A stretch of 64,000 nucleotides of DNA from assembly GCF_013745115.1 (NCBI RefSeq), contig NZ_CP051151.1:868001-932000 (forward strand). The letters are read 5' to 3'. The notes under the pieces were generated by a model. That model had not been told where the DNA came from and made no database searches. It saw only the letters and a program-made list of their open reading frames with translations. Shown one piece after another: positions 19,257 to 27,878 of this stretch (positions are counted from its first letter, which is position 1; each line of letters begins with the position of its first letter). Source of the DNA: Hujiaoplasma nucleasis. GTDB taxonomy: Bacteria; Bacillota_I; Bacilli_A; Izemoplasmatales; Hujiaoplasmataceae. The position numbers were made by a program, and so were the translations under genes.

Positions 19257-20019
19257 CATATTGTTTGGCTATAATGACATTATATTTATCTAATTCTTGC
19301 TTTTTCAACTTAAAACATTCTTCATAAGTTCCTTTAGCCACTAAGGGTAAGTTACAATCTTCAGATATATGAGCCAGAATAATATGTTTGGTTTTCTCCC
19401 CCATAATATCTAAAATTAAATTGGCCGAATCTTCATTAGATAAATGACCGGTATCTTCAAGAATCCTTCTTTTTAATAACCAAGGCCTTGAAGATTCTAA
19501 TAACATTTCTGATTCATAATTACTTTCCACCATATAAGCACTAGCATTTTTAATTAAATCATACTTTCTTAAAGGAAAATAACCAGTATCTGTCATGTAA
19601 ACAAAAGATTCATCATTTTCTATAAAACGAAAACCCAAAGGCTCAATAGCATCATGATATGTATAAAAAGGTAAAACTTGAAAATGCTTAAAATCTATAA
19701 TTTCTTCTTCTCTTAAAAACACAAGACTAGATTCTTTAATATCCCCAGTAAACCTTTTATCGAAACCCTTATAAGTCCCTTCACTTAAATATATAGAAAT
19801 ATCATGTTTATTTAACAATACTCTTAAACCTGAAACATGGTCTCTATGTTCATGGGTAATAAAAATACCCTTTAAATTATTCAAATACTTGCCTTGTTTT
19901 TCTAATCTATAAGTTAATTGTTTGTAGCTTAAGCCACAATCAATTAAATATTGGTCTTCTTGAAATTCAATTAAGGTTGCATTACCTTTTGATCCACTTG
20001 CCACCACTGTAATTTTCAT
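19228..20019 (-). CDS. walJ: WalJ/YycJ-family metallo-hydrolase
   Basis: 263-residue metallo-beta-lactamase-fold protein. It begins KITVVASGSKGNATLIEF, then LIDCGLSYKQL, the metal-binding FITHEHRDHVSGL, and later VYMTDTGYF and IILAHISEDCN, typical of the WalJ/YycJ family, a predicted cytoplasmic nuclease. In many Firmicutes it sits with the walRK operon, whose genes are absent here. Its start overlaps the signal peptidase stop by 4 nt (ATGA), so it is cotranscribed with the export operon. It may be a passenger rather than part of that system. TGA is its stop codon. Confidence 0.9.
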   Translation of the reverse strand: MKITVVASGSKGNATLIEFQEDQYLIDCGLSYKQLTYRLEKQGKYLNNLKGIFITHEHRDHVSGLRVLLNKHDISIYLSEGTYKGFDKRFTGDIKESSLVFLREEEIIDFKHFQVLPFYTYHDAIEPLGFRFIENDESFVYMTDTGYFPLRKYDLIKNASAYMVESNYESEMLLESSRPWLLKRRILEDTGHLSNEDSANLILDIMGEKTKHIILAHISEDCNLPLVAKGTYEECFKLKKQELDKYNVIIAKQYESLNELIIE

Positions 20020-20621
20020 GCATCATCCTCTTTTTCTCTTAGTTTTTCTTTAGCTTCATTAATCAACTTTTCTTTTTCATCTTTTTGCTTATGTTCTTGA
20101 ATTTGTTTAATTATATTTATGGCTTCTAAAACCATAATAACTACAAATATTAAGATAATCAATAAAAATAAAATATTAAAATTACTAGAAAATAGAGCTC
20201 CATAAATTCCCCCTATAAAAGCAGACTTTGAACCCCTATAGACACCTATAATATTATCTTTACTGATATTTTTTTCCCAATCATAAATAATATCATTATT
20301 ATCACCCTTAGTGGTGAAAACATCACCATTTATTGCAATAATTCTATGGGTGATACTCACTCTCTTCCCATCAACATTGGCATAAAAAGAAACGATATCA
20401 CCTTCATATACTTGGTCATAGCTCGTATCAATAATAATCATATCTCCAGCCATGATTTCATCTTGCATAGATTTTGTTGGAACATAAGCTATAGCCTTAC
20501 CAAAAATTGTAGGAACTTCTCCATTGGCTAAAGAATAACCCAATTGCATAATTAACAAAAGCGTTATAGCAAGTAATACAAAAGGCATATATGATAATAT
20601 TTTTTTAAATTTACGTTTCAT
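20016..20621 (-). CDS. SipW/ER-type signal peptidase I
   Basis: 201 residues. An N-terminal membrane helix (about 9-32) is followed by the catalytic region. Ser51 lies in VPTKSMQDEIMAGDMIII, and His92, which replaces the Lys of ordinary bacterial enzymes, lies in ITHRIIAI. TTKGDNND and IIGVYRG follow, the order typical of SipW and the eukaryotic/archaeal enzymes. A second helix lies near 146-168, with a charged cytoplasmic tail (KEKLINEAKEKLREKE). SipW processes TasA-type fibre proteins in Bacillus. Here it lies 11 nt after two candidate substrate genes and is the second such peptidase of the operon. Active site outside, inferred from topology. Confidence 0.9.
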   Translation of the reverse strand: MKRKFKKILSYMPFVLLAITLLLIMQLGYSLANGEVPTIFGKAIAYVPTKSMQDEIMAGDMIIIDTSYDQVYEGDIVSFYANVDGKRVSITHRIIAINGDVFTTKGDNNDIIYDWEKNISKDNIIGVYRGSKSAFIGGIYGALFSSNFNILFLLIILIFVVIMVLEAINIIKQIQEHKQKDEKEKLINEAKEKLREKEDDA

Positions 20622-20632
20622 AAGTAAAGCCT

Positions 20633-21193
20633 CTATCCGTTAAAATCTATACTCGTTAAATCGGTCCATTCTACATGGTCTGCTTGTTTGACTTGAATGA
20701 GAACATAAAGACTCACTTGATTTGTTGCATATTCATTACTGGCTTTAAATCCATCATAATAGATAAAATTGATTAAAGCAATCACACCTGTATTGCTTAT
20801 AGCATGGTCACTTGCTATATAATACCAATAATCTCCATCTAAAACAAATGAACTGCCAAATTCAACAAACAAATCATCACTTGCTTCATTTTTATAGGTC
20901 TTAAGACTAATGACTTCTTCTACTAAAGTATAATCTATTTTAAGTCTTAAAGAAGTATCTATATTGGATTGATTATTAACAAAGATATCTTCATTTAATA
21001 ATTCTTTATCAGGAAAAATAATCTCACTTTCATCAATAAAAGAACCATGATAGGTATAAGAGATTTGCCCAGTATTGATTTGAACACTTCCTGCAGATTC
21101 ATACAAAGAAATCCATGCATAAGTGGCTGTAATGGTTAATAAAAAAGCAAAAATTAATAATAACAAGGATTGTATAAGTCTATTTTTTTTCAT
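20633..21193 (-). CDS. SipW-type exported protein (minor subunit candidate)
   Basis: 186 residues. A basic N-terminus (MKKNR) and one hydrophobic helix end in ATYAWISLYES, resembling the SipW-dependent leader (A-x-A-W/F-F/I-S/T just outside the helix). The mature part is small, beta-rich and acidic, without Cys or sorting signal. No enzyme motif seen. It is likely cleaved by a neighbouring SipW-type peptidase and exposed outside. It shares the leader style with proteins at 21202, 25956 and 51969 but little obvious sequence elsewhere. Confidence 0.6.
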   Translation of the reverse strand: MKKNRLIQSLLLLIFAFLLTITATYAWISLYESAGSVQINTGQISYTYHGSFIDESEIIFPDKELLNEDIFVNNQSNIDTSLRLKIDYTLVEEVISLKTYKNEASDDLFVEFGSSFVLDGDYWYYIASDHAISNTGVIALINFIYYDGFKASNEYATNQVSLYVLIQVKQADHVEWTDLTSIDFNG

Positions 21194-21201
21194 AAAACCA
21201 C

Positions 21202-21765
21202 CTACTCAGCATTGAAATAGATTCTAATATCATCTATTTCAATCTCTAATCCTTGATATTCATTTCCAGCACTCGGTAAAACCCCTAAAGTAAAATCTAT
21301 GGTTTCACTTCCACTGCCTTCTATATCAATATGGTTAATTAAAGGAGCCATACCACCCGACATTAAGTTTTCTAAGGTATCATCTCTATTCACAAGTCCA
21401 TCTACAGTAGAAGTCACCTGAATTACCTCGATCAATGATATTGATCCATTGGTAAGGACATCATTGATTGAAGATAAGTAAACAATCACATCATAGTTCC
21501 TGCTTGAAGGATTGGATAATACCAAACGAAAATATTTTTCATCACCAGGAACCTGCATAGACATTTGAATAGAATCTATTTCATTATAAACCAAGCCATC
21601 AGTAGATTCATATAAGGTATAATCAATGCTATAACCAGATACCGAAGATTGAAACATACCTACATTAACCCATTCAGATACTGAAAACCAAGCCAAAGAG
21701 GTGACAATGAACAAAAGGACTGATCCCACTAAAGCTGCTAGTGAAAGATGTAGTCTTCTTTTCAT
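21202..21765 (-). CDS. SipW-type exported protein (minor subunit candidate)
   Basis: 187 residues. MKRR start, hydrophobic helix, then SLAWFSVSEWVN, again matching the SipW-type leader. The mature region (SGYSIDYTLYESTDGL, MSMQVPGDEKYFRLVLSNP) looks like a beta-sandwich of the TasA/camelysin style; PGDEKYFRLVL resembles the PGD element before a strand seen in such proteins. No anchor or Cys. Located between the DUF2357-like gene and the 186-residue paralogue with short gaps, so it is cotranscribed. Confidence 0.6.
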   Translation of the reverse strand: MKRRLHLSLAALVGSVLLFIVTSLAWFSVSEWVNVGMFQSSVSGYSIDYTLYESTDGLVYNEIDSIQMSMQVPGDEKYFRLVLSNPSSRNYDVIVYLSSINDVLTNGSISLIEVIQVTSTVDGLVNRDDTLENLMSGGMAPLINHIDIEGSGSETIDFTLGVLPSAGNEYQGLEIEIDDIRIYFNAE

Positions 21766-21783
21766 AATATCACCTCTCGTTTT

Positions 21784-23322
21784 CTATTTGTTTTTCTTTT
21801 TTTGTCTTTCTTTTTTGGCTTCTTCAAGAATCCTTTTAGCTTCTTGAATTTTCTCTTGTTTTAAGACTTCTTCTCTGGCTTTTTCATCTAAAGCAGCTAA
21901 TCTTTGTCTTCTTTCTTCTTCTTCGATTTCTCTTTGTTTTTGTTTCTTAGCTTCTTCAATAGCCTTTAACTCATCACGATAATTCTTTAAGTTTAATAAG
22001 GCCAAAGCCTTATTGGTTTTAAAATCTTTATTGTTTTCAGCTTTAACCTTTTCAATATCACGATAAACATCCATAACTTGTCTTTGAACCTTAATACGTT
22101 CATGTATATCATCAATTTCATCAGGCTTATAATTACTTTCTATAAAATCAACAAAAGCATTATCAGCGATTTCTTGTAATTTTCTATAAACAATTTTAAT
22201 AGATTCTTCTTCAGCAATACCAGCGTCTTTTAAAGTCTTAAATCTTTCAGTATTCGCTTCTTTAATTTTATCTAGAAAATACTGATTTAAAGTATGGTCT
22301 TCTAAAAGATATTCACCAGCTTGTAAGTATTGGTCTTTATCAATACGTTGAAGAACCTTAGCTTTTTTCTCCCTTAAATAATTAAGTGGTCTAGCAAAAT
22401 CTAAATCTTCAATTTGTGAATTAGATACCGTCGCATAAAGAATCATTAAAGCTTCTTTTAATTGATCTTCATACTTTTTATCTAATAAAACATCTCGATC
22501 AAAAACATCTGATTCATAACCGACTCTATCGACCCTATCCAAGGTTACCCATAGATTATAACACTTATTAAAATCTACATTTTTACGAATAATATTGGTC
22601 ATCATAATAGGACTTCTAACCGGAGGAAAACCTTTCATTTCTTGCATAAAATGAGACATTTTATAATTGGTAATGGCTTTTCTTACTTCAGTCATTCTTT
22701 CCAATAACTCTTGGTTTTTTTGTCCCATTTCATCATCATCAATATCACGATGAATATTTAAAGATATATCATAATCGATATAAGTTTTTTCCCATTCTAA
22801 TTTTGATTTAACATTTAACACATTGGCGTATTCCGTATGCATTTTTTCAACAATTAAATTATATCTTAACTCAATAAATGTAAACAATTTATTGACTAAA
22901 GACATTAAAAACCTATTTTCATAGGTTCCTAAATCTTGATCATAATAAGATGTTAATACCTTTGAAGGAATCACATTCCCAAAGCGATCTCTTTCTTTAA
23001 TGTTTTGAGTATTGGCAGCCAAATGGCGAATGGTATCTGAGTCAATCTTCTTAGCTCTTTCAACTGCGACAACCTCAGATACTTTTTTTAATGATTCTCT
23101 TGGATTCCTGGTTAACTTATCAATGATAGGTATAATATCTTCAACTTCATCCATCCAAGAATCATCAAAAACACGTTTTTCTCGTCGTTCTTTTTGATAT
23201 AGTTCCATATCAGAACTATTCAAAAGTTTTCTAAACTGCTTAGCAAATTCATCAACTTTATTTAAACCTTCAATGGTTGTATTTAATTTTTTATAATAAC
23301 GCTTAGCAGTGCCTTCTTTCAT
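21784..23322 (-). CDS. DUF2357-like partner of the AAA+ ATPase
   Basis: 512 residues, no membrane helix or signal. Around residues 124-140 TSYYDQDLGTYENRFLMSLV resembles the core of DUF2357 proteins, which accompany McrB-type ATPases in McrBC-like modules. The nuclease (PD-(D/E)XK) part normally seen in McrC is not visible. Residues about 440-512 are instead a highly charged helix (QKQREIEEEERRQRLAALDE), probably a coiled coil. It lies 8 nt after the ATPase gene, a tight pair. I infer a non-nucleolytic adaptor of the membrane-bound ATPase. The family assignment is by eye and needs a profile search. Confidence 0.5.
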   Translation of the reverse strand: MKEGTAKRYYKKLNTTIEGLNKVDEFAKQFRKLLNSSDMELYQKERREKRVFDDSWMDEVEDIIPIIDKLTRNPRESLKKVSEVVAVERAKKIDSDTIRHLAANTQNIKERDRFGNVIPSKVLTSYYDQDLGTYENRFLMSLVNKLFTFIELRYNLIVEKMHTEYANVLNVKSKLEWEKTYIDYDISLNIHRDIDDDEMGQKNQELLERMTEVRKAITNYKMSHFMQEMKGFPPVRSPIMMTNIIRKNVDFNKCYNLWVTLDRVDRVGYESDVFDRDVLLDKKYEDQLKEALMILYATVSNSQIEDLDFARPLNYLREKKAKVLQRIDKDQYLQAGEYLLEDHTLNQYFLDKIKEANTERFKTLKDAGIAEEESIKIVYRKLQEIADNAFVDFIESNYKPDEIDDIHERIKVQRQVMDVYRDIEKVKAENNKDFKTNKALALLNLKNYRDELKAIEEAKKQKQREIEEEERRQRLAALDEKAREEVLKQEKIQEAKRILEEAKKERQKKKNK

Positions 23323-23330
23323 CTAATCAC

Positions 23331-24986
23331 CTATAACATTTTTTGAAGATTATCAATGAATTTTTGAGACTCCTCAAAAGAATTTTTACCAAATGTTTTC
23401 TTGATTTGTTCTTTCAAATCTTTTAACTCATCTTGTAAAAAGGCTAGATTTAAACTTTCAAATTTACGTAAGACCTTATTAGCAAAAATATAATCCATGC
23501 CATCTTCTTCAGTACCGCCACAAGCTACATAAACAGGAACAAATTTATGTACTTGATTCATAATACGGTTACCAAAAGCAACTTTAAATTTATTTTGAAC
23601 AAATTTATCTAAGATATCAAATTTCTTTAAAACATCATCAGATACTGGATATTTATAATGTGCTTCATCAAATAATTCTTGTAAGTAAGCATGAGACATA
23701 TGAATAGGCTCTTGTTCAGGCGCATCAAATGCTTCAGCTTTATTTTCAAATTCAAGAGACATGGCTCTATCATATACCTTATCTGTAATGGTGAATGTTG
23801 AATCATCTTTATTGGCTGTACCAATAAACCAAACGTTTTCTGGTACAGTAATCTTACCGTTAATCACTTTTAATGGATCTGATGGTTTAGCATCAGGCAC
23901 TAAGTCTATCTTCCATTCAGAAGGATTTGGCATTTCCATAATTGATAAGAATTCAGCAAAATAATACTCAATTCTCGCTAAGTTCAACTCATCTAAAACG
24001 ATGAAGTTAACATCTTTACGATAAATTGATTCATACAAGGCTTTTAAGAAATCAGTTTCATTAAATCGTTTGGTAAACTCATTTAAATAACCAATAATTT
24101 CTGCCCTATCTCTCCATGAAGGTTGAACAGAGATAATTTCAGCTTTATTACCAAAAAACTTAGCCATAGCATAAGGTAAAGAGGTTTTCCCTGTACCAGA
24201 TATACCTTCTAATAAAACAACCTTAGAAGCTGCCATACCAGAAAAGAATAAGGAAATCATTTTTGGTGTGTAATAAAGTTTTAATTGTGAAGCTGAATAA
24301 TTAACAAATCTTGTGACTAACTCAGGTAAAGCAATATAATCTTCATCTTCCATAAAGATATGGGTATCTTTCCCAGCATATCTTTCATCCACTTCAATTA
24401 ACTTAACAAATCTTGAAGGACCACTAGGTTTTTGAGTTTGTGGTGCTTGTGGAGAAGATTGAACGTCAGAAGTAATAGAACTTGGTCTTGACCCATACCT
24501 GCTTCTACCATCAGCTAAATAAATGGTTTGACCTGATCCAGCTGAAGCAGCAGGTGGAATATAATTTTCACCAACTTCTGATCTTGTTGTTGCATTAATA
24601 CCTAATTGAGAAACCTTCATAGCCATGATTTGGTTTTTCTCATCGGCTAGTTCAACGACTCTATCGTTTAACATCGCAATTTCATCAATTAGCTCTTGTT
24701 TTTCTATTTCTACTGATCTAAAACCAATATACTTTCTTAACCATAAGAATGTTCTAATCAAGATAAAGACAAAAAGAGAAATATTGATAACACCCGCAAT
24801 CACAACCATAAACCATGAAACAACAGTAAAGTCTTGCGATTCTTGTATTAAAATTTCCCAATAATCGCCAATATTTCTAAATAATCTAACAATAATACCT
24901 TCCCAGAGAATATCTCTGAAAAAGAATACTATATGTTGCCAGATTGCTGTAAACAATCTAACATAATATCTTGAAAATTCATTCAT
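23331..24986 (-). CDS. Membrane-anchored McrB/MoxR-like AAA+ ATPase
   Basis: 551 residues. A membrane segment at about 55-82 is followed by a predicted coiled coil (92-120), a low-complexity linker rich in Ser, Pro and Gln (140-192), and an AAA_5-type ATPase domain. Walker A is GISGTGKTS (261-269) and Walker B is NFIVLDELNLARIEYYFAEF. Sensor 1 is WFIGTANKDDSTF and an Arg-finger candidate is in DRAMSLEF (Arg407). The DELN wording is closest to McrB and other dynein-like AAA ATPases. It is coupled to the DUF2357-like gene. Context among signal peptidases and exported proteins suggests an assembly or secretion motor rather than restriction; this is inference. Confidence 0.8.
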   Translation of the reverse strand: MNEFSRYYVRLFTAIWQHIVFFFRDILWEGIIVRLFRNIGDYWEILIQESQDFTVVSWFMVVIAGVINISLFVFILIRTFLWLRKYIGFRSVEIEKQELIDEIAMLNDRVVELADEKNQIMAMKVSQLGINATTRSEVGENYIPPAASAGSGQTIYLADGRSRYGSRPSSITSDVQSSPQAPQTQKPSGPSRFVKLIEVDERYAGKDTHIFMEDEDYIALPELVTRFVNYSASQLKLYYTPKMISLFFSGMAASKVVLLEGISGTGKTSLPYAMAKFFGNKAEIISVQPSWRDRAEIIGYLNEFTKRFNETDFLKALYESIYRKDVNFIVLDELNLARIEYYFAEFLSIMEMPNPSEWKIDLVPDAKPSDPLKVINGKITVPENVWFIGTANKDDSTFTITDKVYDRAMSLEFENKAEAFDAPEQEPIHMSHAYLQELFDEAHYKYPVSDDVLKKFDILDKFVQNKFKVAFGNRIMNQVHKFVPVYVACGGTEEDGMDYIFANKVLRKFESLNLAFLQDELKDLKEQIKKTFGKNSFEESQKFIDNLQKML

Positions 24987-25029
24987 TATATAGCCTCCAG
25001 TAATTGAATACTAGTAAATATTAAAAACG

Positions 25030-25725
25030 TTATTCTTTATCTTCTTCTTGTTTTTTTTGCTCTGCTTCTAATTGTCTTTTAGCTTCAGCAATCGCTTCTT
25101 CTTGCATTTTAACTCTATCTTCCATTGTCTTTTTATTATTATATTCAGCATATATTTTAACAAAACGAACAACTTCATAAGCTAAGAATCCAACTGCAGG
25201 TAAAACAATTAATAAAAAGAATCCTAAACTTGATTTTAAAAATCCAGTAAATCCATCAACAAATGATCCAAAGTTAGACCAAGAACGTCCATTCCATACC
25301 CCAACAATATCATTTAAATCATCACTAGAAACTCTTAACAAAACTCTATCGTTATCTGGATTTCCATCACCTTTTGTTGTTAAAAAATACACCCCTTCCC
25401 CAGCATCAAAAACATTAACAATTCTATGTGTGTTATACTCTTCTAAAGTACTATCCCAATAAGTTATAACAACACCTTCCTCTTCAACAATATCAGATAA
25501 ATTAAAATCCGTAGAAATAAAAATCAAATCACCCTTATCAAAAGTAGGACTCATTGAATCTGATTGAACAGCTAAAGACGTTATACCAAAGAAAGAAATT
25601 TGGTTTTCTTCTTTCTTAGAAAATAAAGCGAATATTGCATATAATAACACAATTCCTAACACAACATAAAAAGCAATATTGCCTATTTTTTTAAGTAAAT
25701 CATTTTTCCCTTTTACATTCTCCAT
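25030..25725 (-). CDS. SipW/ER-type signal peptidase I
   Basis: 231 residues. Helix at about 15-35, then Ser57 in VQSDSMSPTFDKGDLIFI, His100 in NTHRIVNV, then FLTTKGDGNPDNDR and DIVGVWNG: the Ser-His arrangement of SipW. A second helix lies near residues 160-185, with a highly charged tail. Start 25725 follows AGGAG; the upstream in-frame extension has no RBS and no leader logic. It follows the major exported protein gene across a 230-nt gap with a hairpin. Two such peptidases in one operon suggest different substrates. Confidence 0.9.
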   Translation of the reverse strand: MENVKGKNDLLKKIGNIAFYVVLGIVLLYAIFALFSKKEENQISFFGITSLAVQSDSMSPTFDKGDLIFISTDFNLSDIVEEEGVVITYWDSTLEEYNTHRIVNVFDAGEGVYFLTTKGDGNPDNDRVLLRVSSDDLNDIVGVWNGRSWSNFGSFVDGFTGFLKSSLGFFLLIVLPAVGFLAYEVVRFVKIYAEYNNKKTMEDRVKMQEEAIAEAKRQLEAEQKKQEEDKE

Positions 25726-25881
25726 TAATCTCACTCCTAAAATAAAATAGATACTCTCTTTATTATATATTATTATGTAACATTTTTCATTATTAAATTT
25801 AATAAAATAAACAAATACCACTATTTATCTTATAAAAAAGACTTTATTTTACCTTAGAACTAAAATTATACCCTATAAGGT

Positions 25882-25914
25882 AACATAACTTAGGGATAAA
25901 CCCTAAGTTATGTT
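25882..25914 (-). terminator. Perfect 14-bp hairpin between subunit gene and signal peptidase gene
   Basis: Arms AACATAACTTAGGG and its exact complement around a five-base loop, 40 nt after the stop of the 321-residue exported protein. There is no long T tract after it on the minus strand, so partial termination or mRNA stabilisation is more likely than a complete stop. A TATAAT follows at 25865-25870 without a good -35. Confidence 0.55.
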
Positions 25915-25955
25915 TTAATAGTTAATTTCAAATAACTTTAATTAATATTTCGATA

Positions 25956-26921
25956 TTATAAGTCAGTTGTTCCAATTTGGAAACCGAATGAAATGTCGAA
26001 TTGAGCTAATGAAATATTATTTGTTGCGTCTGCATCCCAACCTTCAACAAAGATATATACTGTAACTAAAGTAGGTACGTTTGCATCAATAATCATTAAA
26101 TCAGTAGGATTTCCAGTAGTTGTATATGAAGATAATTCAAAATGATCAATCACTGATGAGTTTAAGTTTGTTAAATTTTCTAAATCTCCAGCTGTAGCTT
26201 CTAAATCAGATAAGGTATTATTTGATGTCCCTGCAAAGTCGCCAGTAAAAGTATATGAATAATCAATGCCATTACCGAAAACAAATGCATCTCCAACTGT
26301 TGAACCTCCAAAGTCTGTGTTATCTCCCCAAACTACTAATCTTACAGCATTTGCAATATCTGCTTGGTTTGCTGAGTTACCAGCATTTGAAGCGATTGAT
26401 GAAGTATCAATTAATTCTAATGCAGCAGTGTCTCCATTATCCCCTTGTAATAAAACCCAGAATCTTAATTCTAAATATTGGCCATCAGCATTATTTTTTG
26501 TAGCTGAAGCAAGTGTTCTATTTTCAAAGTCACTTAAATATGTTAAATTTTTAGCATCATATGCTGCATATCCATTTGAGACTACAGATGCCGGTGATAT
26601 TCTCCAAGGTGTAGCTGCGCTAGGTCCAATTTGATATCCATCAGAATATAAATCAGCAACTTCAATCACTGTCATATAATTTCCAGCTGTTTGTAAATCA
26701 TTAGGATTGCCAGAATTATCATTAACGAAATCTCCTGCAGTTTCAGTCGGTGTCAAAGGCATAATAAGTAAAGAATCTGCTGAAGTTACATTTAACGTCA
26801 TTGTATCAACAGTTGCAGTTTGACTTACTGTAAACCAAGCAAATGTTGTACCTATTGTTGCGATAAACGCGAATACTAATACGATTCCTGAAAGAATCAC
26901 TTTTGTTTTTAAAGCTTTCAT
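25956..26921 (-). CDS. SipW-type exported protein, major subunit candidate
   Basis: 321 residues. MKALKTK, a hydrophobic helix, then TTFAWFTVSQTATVDTMTL: the clearest SipW-dependent leader in the window. The mature part is rich in Asn, Asp, Thr and Ala with few Lys/Arg. It ends in the strand VTVYIFVEGWDAD (near residue 290), a motif shared with the preceding protein and common near the C-terminus of TasA-like SipW substrates. Strong RBS (AAAGGAG) and a stable hairpin after the gene suggest high expression. It is a good candidate for the structural fibre subunit; no enzyme motif seen. Confidence 0.7.
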   Translation of the reverse strand: MKALKTKVILSGIVLVFAFIATIGTTFAWFTVSQTATVDTMTLNVTSADSLLIMPLTPTETAGDFVNDNSGNPNDLQTAGNYMTVIEVADLYSDGYQIGPSAATPWRISPASVVSNGYAAYDAKNLTYLSDFENRTLASATKNNADGQYLELRFWVLLQGDNGDTAALELIDTSSIASNAGNSANQADIANAVRLVVWGDNTDFGGSTVGDAFVFGNGIDYSYTFTGDFAGTSNNTLSDLEATAGDLENLTNLNSSVIDHFELSSYTTTGNPTDLMIIDANVPTLVTVYIFVEGWDADATNNISLAQFDISFGFQIGTTDL

Positions 26922-26965
26922 AAATTTTTTCTCCTTTTATTTTTTTTATTTTTTTTACTTTCTAA

Positions 26966-27748
26966 TTAAGATGTTTCTTCGTCAATTAAGACGATGTTTG
27001 TTACTGTGAAATTCATTGCTAATTTAACTCCACCACTCCATAAGTTGATGGTATGGTCTGGATCATAGCCTTCGTACCAGATCACTACTGATACTTTTTT
27101 AATATCTCCTGGAAAGAAATTAGTAAATGTTTGCCTCATTATTGTTGAGGGACCAAAGAAACTTTGATCTACATAAGGTTCTAATTCTCCAGGGTTTTGC
27201 CCGTTCTCTGATTGTCTCTTAGCATATACTGTTGCTTCACCATCAATAATGACTTTGACTCTTAATGCTTCTTCTGCCCCTTTTGATGTTGAAATGACAT
27301 CTATTTCAGCAAGCAAATCCGCGGCGTAATTTCCATTGGATTGCATTTCTACATAAAAGGTATATGCGATGTAAGACTCTCCGTTGTTTGATCCTTCTAC
27401 TGAATGGATTTCTTCATTAGGTGGTATACACGATGGATGTCCAGGATCCCTATCAGGCATGATGCCACAAAGGTCAGTCATACCATCAGCGTTATCGACT
27501 TTATCGGCTAATAATCTTGTTGAAAATTGTTTATTATCTAAGTTCTCATAAAGTGAAACACCAATTTGATAAGCTCTTTGATCCACGGTAAATGTAAAGT
27601 TCCCTGCTTCCATTCCGTAAAACGAGATAGCGAAGATTAAGAAGGATAAGATTGCTGTGACGATGATTCCGAACCTGGCAGTTTTTGTTAGTCTAAACGC
27701 TTTGGAAGCAAATAATACTTTATCAGCTAATCTTACTTTGCGTCCCAT
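26966..27748 (-). CDS. Exported TasA-like protein, first gene of riboswitch operon
   Basis: 260 residues. A longer basic N-terminus (about 30 residues), one helix (FGIIVTAILSFLIFAISFYG) and then EAGNFTFTVDQ, which differs from the AWF(S/T) leader of its neighbours, so cleavage is less certain. The mature part has two Cys (LCGIMPDRDPGHPSCIP), possibly a disulfide. Near residue 218-231 it has VVIWYEGYDPD, matching the VEGWDAD motif of the next protein. It may anchor or initiate the fibre, in the role TapA plays in Bacillus; that is inference. A very G-rich Shine-Dalgarno (GGGGAGGGG) lies about 13 nt before the ATG, unusually far. Confidence 0.6.
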   Translation of the reverse strand: MGRKVRLADKVLFASKAFRLTKTARFGIIVTAILSFLIFAISFYGMEAGNFTFTVDQRAYQIGVSLYENLDNKQFSTRLLADKVDNADGMTDLCGIMPDRDPGHPSCIPPNEEIHSVEGSNNGESYIAYTFYVEMQSNGNYAADLLAEIDVISTSKGAEEALRVKVIIDGEATVYAKRQSENGQNPGELEPYVDQSFFGPSTIMRQTFTNFFPGDIKKVSVVIWYEGYDPDHTINLWSGGVKLAMNFTVTNIVLIDEETS

Positions 27749-27793
27749 ATTCGAATACCATCCCCTCCCCCTATCTTCATAATTGGCTTTTTG

Positions 27794-27813
27794 TTTTAAA
27801 AAAAGCCATCATC
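27794..27813 (-). promoter_or_regulatory. Second terminator-like 3' arm in leader 1
   Basis: On the minus strand GATGATGGC followed by seven T, an exact repeat of the 3' arm of the riboswitch terminator 50 nt upstream (27855-27863). It could pair with the same 5' arm (27870-27878). A matching copy occurs in the other leader at 52661-52676. Confidence 0.5.
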
Positions 27814-27840
27814 TTTTGATTTCGACATTCTTTACTCCCT

Positions 27841-27878
27841 AAGAAATAAAAAATGCCATCATCACTCAAGATAACGGC
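27841..27878 (-). terminator. Riboswitch expression-platform terminator 1
   Basis: Stem GCCGTTATC (27870-27878) with GATGATGGC (27855-27863), nine pairs with two GU, followed on the minus strand by ATTTTTTATTTCTT. The 5' arm overlaps the 3' strand of aptamer helix P1, so folded aptamer and terminator exclude each other. Ligand is therefore predicted to turn transcription on. Confidence 0.75.

Noticed and set aside
23331-24986. McrB-like ATPase as part of a restriction (McrBC) defence module
   Set aside because: It has a membrane helix, its partner shows no nuclease motif, and it is embedded in a c-di-GMP-controlled export operon rather than beside methylase or defence genes.
25726-25821. N-terminal extension of the 231-residue signal peptidase
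   Set aside because: No ribosome site upstream, and the true membrane leader with AGGAG begins at 25725.
25865-25870. Internal promoter for the first signal peptidase gene
   Set aside because: TATAAT is present but no -35 hexamer is found at 16-18 bp, so not listed as a promoter.
26255-26634. Plus-strand reading frames across the exported-protein gene
   Set aside because: They mirror the low-complexity composition of the gene on the other strand and have no ribosome site or family resemblance.
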